NCBI RefSeq assembly: GCF_009389715.1
Contig: NC_052402.1
Location: 24,314,013-24,378,012 of the forward strand
DNA from: Phoenix dactylifera
Taxonomy: Eukaryota; Streptophyta; Magnoliopsida; Arecales; Arecaceae
DNA length: 64,000 nucleotides
Direction of reading: 5' to 3'
This document shows positions 1 through 9,800 of this stretch, one piece after another. The position numbers were made by a program, and so were the translations under genes. Within the stretch, counting starts at the first letter, position 1; each line of letters begins with the position of its first letter. The notes below the pieces were generated by a model. That model did not search any database, was not told the DNA's origin, and saw only the letters and a program-made list of their open reading frames with translations.

Positions 1-99
1 TAGTCTCATCACCGGAGGGCTGATACGGCGTCAACTGTCGGTCCGAGCCCGCGGCGTCCCCCTGATCGGTGGGTCCGGACCCGTCTGTCGGCGTCGGAG

Positions 100-993
100 T
101 CACCTGCTGGCGGGACTTCTTCGCCGGTGGGACCCCGCTCGGAGGAGTCCGTTTCTTCCTCCGGACCGCTTCCAGTAGGGACGCCCTACTGACAGCCATC
201 GCCTTGTCCGACCGCATGACGTCGTCGATTTCTGCAAAAAGGACGAGATGGTCGGAGACTGAGAAAGATGGAAAGAAGAAACGAAAGAGGAGAAAAGAGC
301 TAAAAAAGAAGTGGTGGCGGGCTCACGGTCGGTGGGGACCGAGCTCAGACCGACGTTCACCAAGGCATCCTCAGAAATAAGGCGGGCCACCGGGGGAAGC
401 CGGCCCTCGGCAACCAGCCCCCTCAAGACGGCAACGCCATCGGACTCCTCCCTCGACAACCTCGATAAGCCGATCGGAGACTTCATCGGCGTCTCCCAGG
501 TTGTCCCGATTCCCCAAGAGGGATCTACGTCAATGAAAAAGAAACGCTCCTTCCAGCCGTGAATGGAGGAAGGAGCATCCTTGACGAGGCCGCACCCTCG
601 CCGCGCCGCGAAGCACCACCACCCTCTGTCCCGGGGGTGGCCATTCAGGCCGTAGCATTCCCAAAAGACATTCAGGGTGGCGGGAACCTCGTGCATGCGG
701 CAGAGAACCTGGAAGGCCGTCAGGGTGCGCCATGAGTTCGGCACCAGTTGCGTCGGCGCCACTCTTAAACCCCGAAGCACCTGCACGACTAAGTCCGAGG
801 GGGGAAAGCGGAACCCAGCCCGAAGGATGTCCTCATTGATGGCGACCTTCCCTGGAGGAGGATGGGACATCCTCTCCTCAGGCCCCGGGAGCGTAATGTT
901 GCAGGCTTCGGGAAGGTGGTACCGGGCCACGAACCTATCTAGGTCTTCAGGGACCAGCTCCGACTGAATGCGGTCCGCCCTTACTTCGTCCAT
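100..993 (-). CDS. Antisense extra ORF of the Tat element (putative gypsy-type transposon protein)
   Basis: A 297-codon frame starts at 993 and runs against the direction of the retrotransposon. Its first ~215 residues resemble the plant 'putative gypsy type transposon' domain. The supporting motifs are LPGPEERMSHPPPGKVAI near residue 35, then an F.AGFRFP-like segment, a W.(T/L)..F.VLCR segment, GWWCFAARRG near residue 123, and GWKERFFFIDVD near residue 145. Residues after ~230 are low in similarity to anything I recognise. Function is unknown. It is treated as part of the fossil element and not as a host gene. The start methionine is plausible because the similarity begins soon after it. Confidence 0.65.
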   Translation of the reverse strand: MDEVRADRIQSELVPEDLDRFVARYHLPEACNITLPGPEERMSHPPPGKVAINEDILRAGFRFPPSDLVVQVLRGLRVAPTQLVPNSWRTLTAFQVLCRMHEVPATLNVFWECYGLNGHPRDRGWWCFAARRGCGLVKDAPSSIHGWKERFFFIDVDPSWGIGTTWETPMKSPIGLSRLSREESDGVAVLRGLVAEGRLPPVARLISEDALVNVGLSSVPTDREPATTSFLALFSSFVSSFHLSQSPTISSFLQKSTTSCGRTRRWLSVGRPYWKRSGGRNGLLRAGSHRRRSPASR

Positions 994-1510
994 CCCTAAT
1001 GGCCAGTGAACCTACGGTCAGGACGGGGTCAAGAGGGGGGAAGGCACCGGAACGACTGGAGTACACTAACACGAAAGGAAAAAGTACGGAGAGCCCTAAA
1101 TTGAAGAGTGGGGCAACTCACCGGAAAGAAAGGAAGAACGGCTCCGAGAGCGTCAAAGGAGGAGCGAACGAACAGTTCGGCGGCAATGGCAGCGGCACAA
1201 GGGAGAAACTTGAAGATGCCTGTGAAGAGAAAGGCGGACGGGGGAGGGCCCCCGATTAAATAGGCGGAAAGGCGGGTGACGCCTCGGTGACGCCAGAGGA
1301 CGCCTGGCTGCCGAAAGTTTGTTCACGCCCCAAAGGCGAATCGACGCCATTAAGGAAGGATGTCCGCCGAAATCCGCAGACCGCCAGATCAGCGACAACT
1401 GCCATACGCCATAAAGAAGGCGGGAAGCTCGGAGCGCGCGCGCCTTTCCGAGGGATGGCGGCAATCTCGAAGCATCACTCCCTTCACCCGTTCCCCTCCT
1501 GGTTCCAGGC

Positions 1511-1528
1511 TCGGGAGTGGGGGGCTAC
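1511..1528 (+). other. Polypurine tract before the Tat 3' LTR
   Basis: A purine-rich run (GGGAGTGGGGGGC) lies directly before the LTR start TGTTAC. This is the usual plus-strand primer site of LTR retrotransposons and fixes the element's orientation as plus. Confidence 0.7.
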
Positions 1529-1590
1529 TGTTACGGGGGAACTTAGCCACCATGCCCCACGTGACCGGCACGCGCGCCCAGGAAGACTAC

Positions 1591-1908
1591 GGCTGCCCCT
1601 TGATCCAGCAATCCGACCTCGGGTCGGATATCTTCGGCTCCGCAGCCCGACCCCGAGTCGGCTGCCCCTTGATCCAGCAATCCGACCTCGGGTCGGATAT
1701 CTTCGGCTCTGCAGCCCGACCCCGAGTCGGCTGCCCCTTGATCCAGCAATCCGACCTCGGGTCGGATATCTTCGGCTCCGCAGCCCGACCCCGAGTCGGC
1801 TGCCCCTTGATCCAGCAATCCGACCTCGGGTCGGATATCTTCGGCTCCGCAGCCCGACCCCGAGTCGGCTGCCCCTTGATCCAGCAATCCGACCCCGAGT
1901 CGGCAATC
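1591..1908 (+). repeat. 69-bp tandem repeats inside the Tat LTR (about 4.5 copies)
   Basis: Starts of the phrase TGATCCAGCAATCCGACC fall at 1601, 1670, 1739, 1808 and 1877, exactly 69 bp apart. Each unit contains two short palindromic stems, CCGACCTCGGGTCGG and CGACCCCGAGTCGG-like. Copies differ by only a few bases. They lie in U3, upstream of the TATA-like box. Confidence 0.95.
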
Positions 1909-2149
1909 TCTCGACAACAACAGACTGTTCCTCTGAGGCACGCCGCGGCCCCCTGCTCCACTACTCCCTGCAACGGCCGTATCCGGCGCTGCCCCACGAT
2001 CCCCTGTAACAGCCGTACAAAGCGGAGCTCCACTATGCCCTGCCATGGCTGTACCCAGCGCTGCCCCACGACGCCCTGTAACGGCCATGTCAGTGGCAGC
2101 CCCATCGTGCCACACGATGACGAATCCCCGGAAAAACCCCCCAGCCTGA

Positions 2150-2159
2150 TATATATGAG
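2150..2159 (+). promoter_or_regulatory. TATA-like box of the Tat LTR
   Basis: TATATATGAG stands about 250 bp before the LTR end, just after the GC-rich U3 repeats. The position fits a plant LTR promoter; no transcription evidence is available. Confidence 0.4.
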
Positions 2160-3699
2160 GCTGGGGGGGAAGGGGGAGGGTAAGATATATCTTCCAGAGT
2201 ATCATCTCACCTGCTACCTTCTCCTTCTCCTTCTCCTTCGATCTCCTCTGACTTGATCGTCGGAGGGCCCCCACTACCCCGGTGGTGGTGCGAGGCTTGC
2301 TTGCAGGTTTCACGGCGGAGGGCGGAGCGCAACCAAAGCAACTCAAAGGGAACCACGTTCACACCGCTGTGCCAATCGTTCTCGGTTTGGACCACCAGCA
2401 ACAATAACCATGCAATCTAACGATGCTAAAAAATTAACGATTTAAAATTAAAATGACTAAAATATCCTTAATGGGTAGACATGCAAATATATTGCTATCT
2501 CGATAGCAGGAGAAGAAGACAGGAATAATAGCATAATTTTAAATTTTTATTTTTTTAATTAATATAAATAAAAATTTTCTTAACACTGTTAGAACAACCG
2601 ATATATTAGGAGCATTTGTACAATAACAAAGTTTTACGAGAGTACACATGCACATATCAATTTTAGAAGGATACTCATGCAAAATTCGATATTTAGAAGC
2701 ATATCCATAAAAAAAAATCTAAGAAAAGAAAGAGCTCAGGAGCGCTGAGGTCATCTGATAATCAGAAGGTTGTGATGCACCCCGGCATCACAGGAAGCGC
2801 CATTCTCCTTATTGCTCTTTTTTCCACTGTTGTTGCGGGAGAGGATCGAACGCTCGACCTCAGGATCAACTCTTAAGAGGATACGAGACAAACTGCGGCA
2901 CAACCAGATGATGGAATTAGTATACTAAAAATATTTAAAACCTATTTAAAACAAATCCTCTTCCAAGGGACCAAAAAAGAAAGAGCTCAGGGGTGCTGAG
3001 GTCATCCGATAGTCAGACGGTCGTGATGCTCCCGGCATCACTGGATGCGCTGTCGTCCTCATTGCTCTTTTTTCCACTAATGGGGTGAGAGAGGATCGAA
3101 CACCCGACCTTAGGATGACTTTTAAGAAGAGGTGGGACCAACTACGCCGCGACCGGATGACGAAATTTGTATGCTGAAAATATCTAAAACCTATTTAAAA
3201 CGAATCCTCTTCCATGGACAAAAACAAGAAAGTTTTTTTTTTTTTGTGCGCATGAATACCCTCCTGAATATCGAGTTTTACATGAATATTGATGAGAGCA
3301 CAAAAGTGCAATGGTCAGACCATTTTAATTAGCATTATAATTAATAATTAATAATAAAATTAACTAATTAATGTTGTATTTGTGTTTGAGTACAAATAAT
3401 CCAAAAGACCCAATAACATTGGGTTTGAGCCCAATGCCCGGCAGCCCAAGCTCGGGTCAAGCCAGCATTCCAACGCGTCCTAATCCTCCACGCCATTAGC
3501 AATGTCCCAAGGATCTCGCGATCAGCTCAGACGGGTCTCCAGCTCCTAGTCCACCCTTACAGCACCAACTTGATTATGCCAGGCCGTCCGCGTCTCAGCG
3601 CATCCCCACCACGCATGCACCTTCCAAATGGGCATCTTCATCTTCAACCTCCAATCCCATGAACAAAAGCTGAAATTACTATTTATTTCCAAAATTTCT

Positions 3700-3815
3700 A
3701 GCTAAAATCACTGTTCATATAAACAGTGTTACGTAAAATCACTGTTCATATGAATAGTGTTACGTAAAACACTGTTCATAAAAACACTGTTCATATGAAC
3801 AGTGTTTCGGAAATG
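3700..3815 (+). repeat. Palindromic short repeats in the solo LTR U3
   Basis: The phrase CACTGTTCAT recurs about five times within ~110 bp. The last copy forms a complete palindrome, CACTGTTCATATGAACAGTG. Such clusters upstream of a TATA box may be enhancer-like, but only the repeats themselves are seen. Confidence 0.85.
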
Positions 3816-4600
3816 TTCTTTTCTGATCACTGTTCTTCTTCCTCCCAGCAGCCTCTTTCGCCCGTTCCAGCCGCGTCCGAGCTGCCCGGATCCTGCGTCC
3901 GAGTATCCCGCAGTGCCCTTCAGCCTCCCATGTCCATTTTGAGTCGTGATCTCGCTTCCAATCCGGCGTCCACGAAGCTCCAAGTGATCCCGCATCCAGC
4001 CATCGTCTGGAACCACCGCTTCTTCTACATCCATCCCAGGCGTCCGTATGAAGCTCCTTCCCAAATCAGCATATCACACATCGCGGCCAGCTCGTCCCCA
4101 ACGCGTCTCCAGCCTCTCAACCGCATGCCAACCGTGATCACAGCTCCATCCCAGCGTCTCTTCCGCGTCTCCTTCCTTACGCGATCAAAATCCCAGCTCT
4201 TCCATGCCATGAACGTCCCAGCCGGCACCCAAAGAAGGGAAGAGCACCCCAGCATCCCTCCTCCTCCGCGATTCACCCCAGCTCCTCCTCAGCCCGCGTT
4301 CTTCACGCGGTGAACATCCCGTGATCAGCTCCTTCCTCTTCAGCGCATTCCTAGTTTCCGGATCAGCGTCTCCTCCGTGATCAAGTCTCCCGTGATGCAT
4401 GCAGAGATCCAGCCCGTCCCAGCCTCCTCTGGCCATCCACGTGTGTCTCGCATTCATCCTTCCGCATCCCGGACGACCCTCCTCCCCGATTCCAGCAATC
4501 CCGCGCCCATCAAGCATGCTGTGATCAAGCGGCCGTCCTCTTCTTTCCCCATTTCAAAAATCCTCCCGAGATCTCGCACCCGTTCCATGCTCGGGTGATC

Positions 4601-4609
4601 TATAAAAAG
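4601..4609 (+). promoter_or_regulatory. TATA box of the solo LTR
   Basis: TATAAAAAG is followed by a purine-rich leader (ggggagaatgagagggg), the expected order for an LTR promoter and R region. Confidence 0.6.
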
Positions 4610-6361
4610 GGGAGAATGAGAGGGGAGAAAGAGGAGGGTGGGAGCTAGGAAGGCGATGAGCTCTCGGCGAGTGGCCAGCGGGTCCAAGGGGGGCTCTCGG
4701 TTGAGGCCAAGAAACAGGGGAAGGCCCTGTTTGTGAGAAAAAGAAAAAAAGAAACAGAGCATGGCTCTGTTTCGGGTTGAAAAGAAAGAATAAAAAATTA
4801 GGGAAGGAAGAAAGGGGAGTTTTCTTATTTTTCTTTTTTGGTTTTTATGTTTTATTTTGTAGAAGGAGGAAGCACTAGGCTTCCAAACTTTATTTTATTT
4901 CTTTTGTAATTATCCTTTTTATGCAATCAGTACATTTATTTTCATGCAATCCTTGTTCCAGGTTCAAGTTAATTTCTACTTTTTTTTTATGCAACTTTTA
5001 ATCCTTCTTTGATGCAATACATTAAATTTTCTTTTATGCAATTTATGTTCCAGGCTTCAATCTTCCTAAGCACTGTTTTCATCCATGCCAAAGTTTTCCT
5101 TTGAATAGTTAAATATTTTATTAAATTTATAAATGCTCATCTATTCCAAGTATTTGTATTTTCGTTATTTTCAAATGGAAAACATTCTCTAATAGACTAG
5201 AGAATCATTCAACATTCTCAAAATAATGTTTTTCTTTTATCATTCAAAAATTGATTTTGAATCCGAGTGAATGTTCTAATTTTTATGCAACTCCAATCGC
5301 CTCCCTATGGATCGACCTCTTACAACCGCTATTCTTCGAGTAGAAAAGGTAAGAGTAGAAATTAAATTTAACTTTTGTTCGTCGGTTCTAACAACGATCT
5401 GTCTAGCATATTTTTAGGTAGACAGGAATAGGACGAACAAATACTCTTCTGAAGTAATATTTGTATGTATATCCTCGTAAAATACTTGGTTTGCTATTTA
5501 TCCTTTTTTTTTATTTTTGTTTTTGCATATATACCCAGGCTATCTAACGACGCTAAAAAATTAATGATTTTAAATTAAAATGACAAAAATATCCTTAATG
5601 GATAGATATGCAAATAGATCGCAATCTCAATAGTAGAAGAAGAAGACAGGAACAGTAGCATAATTTTAAATTTTTATTTTATTTTTAATTAATATAAATA
5701 TAATTTTTTTAACACCGTTACAACAACCGTTATATTAGGAGCATTTGTACAATAACAAAGTTTTACGAGTGTATACATGCAAATATTAATTTTGGAAGGA
5801 TACTCATGCAAAATTCGATATTTTGAAGCATATCCATAAAAAAAAACTAAGAAAAGAAAGAGCTCAGGAGCGCTGAGGTCATCTGATAATCAGACGGTTG
5901 TGATGCACCCCAGCATCACAGGAAGCGTTGTTCTCCTCATTGCTCTTTTTTCCATTGTTGGCGCGAGAGAGGATCGAACACTCGACCTCAGAATCAACTC
6001 TTAAAAGGATACGAGACAAACTGCGACACAGCCAGATGATGGAATTAGTATGCTGAAAATATTTAAAACCCATTTGAAACGAATCCTCTTCCAAGGGACC
6101 AAAAAAGAAAGAGCTCAGGGACGCTGAGGTCATCCGACAATCAGACAATCGTGATGCTCCCGGCACCACAGGATGCGCTGTCGTCCTCACTGCTTTTTTT
6201 TTCCACTGATGGGGTGAGAGAGAATCGAACACTTGACCTTTGGATGATATTTAAGAAGAGTTGGGACCAACTACGCCACGACCGGATGATGAAATTTGTA
6301 TGCTGAAAATATCTAAAACCTATTTAAAACGAATCCTCTTCCAGGGACAAAAACAAGAAAG

Positions 6362-6816
6362 TTTTTTTTTTGTGTGTGCATGAATACCCTCCTAAATATC
6401 GAGTTTTACATGAATACACTTCTAAATTAATATTTGTATGTATATCCTAGTAAAATATTTGTTTTGCTATTTATCCATTTTTTATTTTTGTTTTTGCATA
6501 TATGCCCATGCTATCTAACGATGCGAAAAAATTAATAATTTTAAATTAAAATGACTAAAATATTCTTAATGGGTAGACATGCAAATAGATCGCAATCTCG
6601 ATAGAAGGAGAAGAGGACAAGAACAATAGCATAATTTTAAATTTTTATTTTATTTTTAATTAATATAAATATATTTTTCTTAACACCATTAGAACAACCG
6701 TTATATTAGGGGCATTTGTACAATAACAAAGTTTTAAAAGAGTATACATACAAATACCAATTTTAGAAGGATACTCATGCAAAATTCGATATTTAGAAGC
6801 ATATCCATAAAAAAAA
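6362..6816. mobile_element. Foldback element, one clean example of the copies in the array
   Basis: It starts with a T-run and ends with an A-run. The left arm (GCATGAATACCCTCC, TAAATATCGAGTTTTACATG) and the reverse complement of the right arm (ATGGATATGCTTC, TAAATATCGAATTTTGCATG) match for well over 100 bp. The arms hold short sub-repeats of about 30 bp beginning ATGAATA or ATGTATA. It interrupts a tRNA-derived monomer: acaagaaag stands on the left and aagaaaagaaag on the right, like a target duplication. There is no coding capacity. Other copies lie near 7330, 8300, 9785, 10750, 11720, 12930, 13900 and 14860. Confidence 0.75.
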
Positions 6817-9800
6817 TCTAAGAAAAGAAAGAACTCAGGAGCGCTGAGCTCATCTGATAATCAGACGGTTGTGATGCACCCCGGCATCATAGGAAGCACT
6901 GTTCTCCTCAATGCTCATTTTTCCATTGTTGGCGCGAGAGGGGATCGAACCCTCGACCTCAGTATCAACTCTTAAGAGGATACGAGACAAACTGCGACAC
7001 TGCCAGATGATGGAATTAGTATGCTGAAAATATTTAAAACCTATTTAAAACGAATCCTCTTCCAAGGGACTAAAAAAGAAAGGGATCTGGGGCGCTGAGG
7101 TCATCCAATAATCAGACAGTCGTGATGCTCCCGGCATCACAGGATGCGCTGTCGTCCTCATTGCTCTTTTTTCCACTGATGGGGTGAGAGAGGATCGAAC
7201 ACTCGACCTTAGGATGACTTTTAAGAAGAGGTGGGAACAACTACGCCGCGACCGGATGATGAAATTTGTATACTGAAAATATCTAAAACCTATTTAAAAT
7301 GAATCCTCTTCCAGGGTCAAAAACAAGAAAGTTTTTTTTTTTTGTGCATGAATACACTCCTAAATATCGAGTTTTACATGAATACTCTTCTAAATTAATA
7401 TTTGTATGTATGTCCAAGTAAAATACTTGTTTTTCTATTATCCTTTTTTTATTTTTCTTTTTGCATATATACCCATGCTATCTAACGACACTAAAAAATT
7501 AACAATTTTAAATTAAAATGATAAAAATATCCTTAATGGGTAGACATGCAAATAGATCGCAATCTCGATAGTTGGAGAAAAAGACAGGAACAATAGCATA
7601 ATTTTAAATTTTTATTTTATTTTTAATTTACATAAATGTAATTTTTCTTAACACCATTAGAACAACCGTTATATTAGGGGCATTTGTATACTAACAAAGT
7701 TTTACCAGAGTATACATGCGAATATCAATTTTGGAAGAATGCACATGCAAAATTCGATATTTAGAAGCATATCCATAAAAAAAAATCTAAAAAAAAGAAA
7801 GAGCTCGGGAGCGCTGAGGTCATCTGATAATCAGACGGTTGTGATGCACCCCGGCATCACAGGAAGCGTTGTTCTCCTCATTGCTATTTTTTCCATTGTT
7901 GGCGCGAGAGAGGATAGAACACTCGACCTGAGGATCAACTCTTAAGAGGATACGAGACAAACTGCGACACAGCCAGATCATGGAATTAGTCTGCTGAAAA
8001 TATTTAAAACCTATTTAAAACGAATCCTCTTCCAAGGGACCAAAAAAGAAAGAGCTTAGGGGCGCTGAGTCATCCGATAATCAGACGGTCGTGATGCTCG
8101 CGACATCACAGGATGCGCTCCGTCCTCATTGCTCTTTTTTCTGCTAATGGGGTGAGAGAGGATCGAACACTCGACATTAGGATGACTTTTAAGAAGAGGT
8201 GGGAACAACTATGCCGCGACCAGATGATGAAATTTGTATGCTGAAAATATCTAAAACCTATTTAAAATGAATCCTCTTTCGGGGACAAAAGCAAGAATTT
8301 TTTTTTTTTGCGCATGAATACCCTCCGAAATATCGAGTTTTACATGAATACACCTCTAAATTAATATTTGTATGTATATCCTAGTAAAATACTTGTTTTA
8401 CTATTTATCCTTTTTTTTATTTTTGTTTTTGGATATATACCCATGCTATCTAACGATGCTAAAAAATTTAGGATTTTAAATTAAAATGACTAAAATATCC
8501 TTAATGTGTAGACATGCAAATAGATCGCAATCTCGATAGCAGAAGAAGAAGACAGGAATAAAAGCATAATTTTAAATTTTTATTTTATTTTTAATTAATA
8601 TAAATTTAATTTTTTTAACACTGTTGGAACAACCATTATATTAGGAACATTTGTACAATAACAATGTTTTACTAAAGTACACATGAACATATCAATTTTA
8701 GAAGGATACTCATGCAAAATTCGATATTTAGAAGCATATCCATAAAAAAAATCTAATAAAGGGAAGAGCTCAAGAGCGCTGAGGTCATCTGATAATCAGA
8801 CGGTTGTGATGCACCCCGGCATCAAAGGAAGCGCCATTCTCCTCATTGCTCTTTTTTCCACTGTTGTTGCGAGAGAGGATCGAACACTCGACCTCAGGAT
8901 CAACTCTTAAGAGGATACGAGACAAACTGCGACACAACCAGATGATGGAATTAGTATGCTGAAAATATTTAAAATCTATTTAAAACGAATCCTCTTCCAA
9001 GGGACCAAAAGGAAAGAGCTCAGGGGCGGCAGAAATCATCCGATAATCAGACGGTCGTGATGCTCCCGGCATCACAGGATGCGCTGTCGTCCTCATTGCT
9101 CTTTTTTGCACTAATGGGGTGAGAGAGGATCGAACACTCGACCTTAGGATGACTTTTAAGAAGAGGTGGGACCAACTACGCTGCGACCGGATGATGAAAT
9201 TTGTATGCTGAAAATATCTAAAACCTATTTAAAACGAATCCTCTTCCAAGGACAAAAACAAGAAAGTTTTTTTTTTTTTGCGCCCATGAATACCCTCCTA
9301 AATATCGAGTTTTACATGAATACTCTTCTAAACTAATATTTGTATGTATATCCTAGTAAAATACTTGTTTTGTTATTTATCCTTTTTTTATTTTTGTTTT
9401 TGCATATATACCCATGCTATCTAACGACGCTAAAAAATTAGGCAAACTGCGACACAGCCAGATGATGGAATTAGTATGCTAAAAATATTTAAAACCTATT
9501 TAAAACGAATCCTCTTCCAACGGACCAAAAAAGAAAGAGCTCAGGGGCGCTGAGGTCATCCGATATTCAGACAGTCGTGATGCTCTCGGCATCACAGGAT
9601 GCGCTGTTGTCCTCATTGCTCTTTTTTCCACTGTTGGGGTGAGAGAGGATCGAACACTCGACCTTAGGACGACTTTTAAGAAGAGGGTGGGACAAACTAC
9701 GCCGCGACCGGATGACGAAATTTGTATGCCGAAAATATCTAAAACCTATTTAAAATGAATCCTCTTCCAAGGACAAGAACAAGAAAGTTTTTTTTTTGTG

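Larger units (their letters stand above)
1..1528 (+). mobile_element. 3' internal part of a Ty3/gypsy Tat-lineage retrotransposon (fossil)
   Basis: This is the region between pol (outside the window to the left) and the 3' LTR at 1529. It is GC-rich, unlike the AT-rich array to the right. The placement rests on three things seen here: a polypurine tract directly before a TGTT...AACA LTR, a plus-strand LTR with a TATA-like box, and an ORF on the opposite strand of the type that Tat elements such as RIRE2 and Grande carry between pol and the 3' LTR. Only the 3' end of the element is visible, so its completeness cannot be judged. Confidence 0.75.
1529..2403 (+). mobile_element. 3' LTR of the Tat-type gypsy element, 875 bp (fossil)
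   Basis: It begins TGTTACGGGG and ends CCAGCAACA, so the ends are TGTT...AACA. A TATATATGAG box lies at 2150. The leader after it holds CT-rich and GGAGGGCCCCC-type sequence typical of plant gypsy U5. The base right after the LTR (2404, ataaccatgcaatc) matches the inside of the 970-bp tandem unit also seen near 9925, so the element inserted into that array. The 5' LTR is outside the window, so the target duplication cannot be confirmed. Confidence 0.8.
3290..5439 (+). mobile_element. Solo LTR, 2150 bp, inserted in the array (fossil)
   Basis: It starts TGATGAGAGCAC and ends GGACGAACA. The flanks are AATAT (3285-3289) and AATAC (5440-5444), and the tandem unit is continuous across the insertion, so the boundaries are firm. 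A TATAAAAAG box at 4601 and the LTR ends show plus orientation. No second LTR or internal region is present, so it is a recombined remnant. The length and the U5 phrase 'ccctatggatcgacctc' suggest a Ty3/gypsy element; the lineage is uncertain. Confidence 0.85.

Noticed and set aside
1484-2346. Long frames on both strands across the 69-bp repeats
   Set aside because: The repeat length is a multiple of three, so any open frame stays open through all copies. The region is an LTR.
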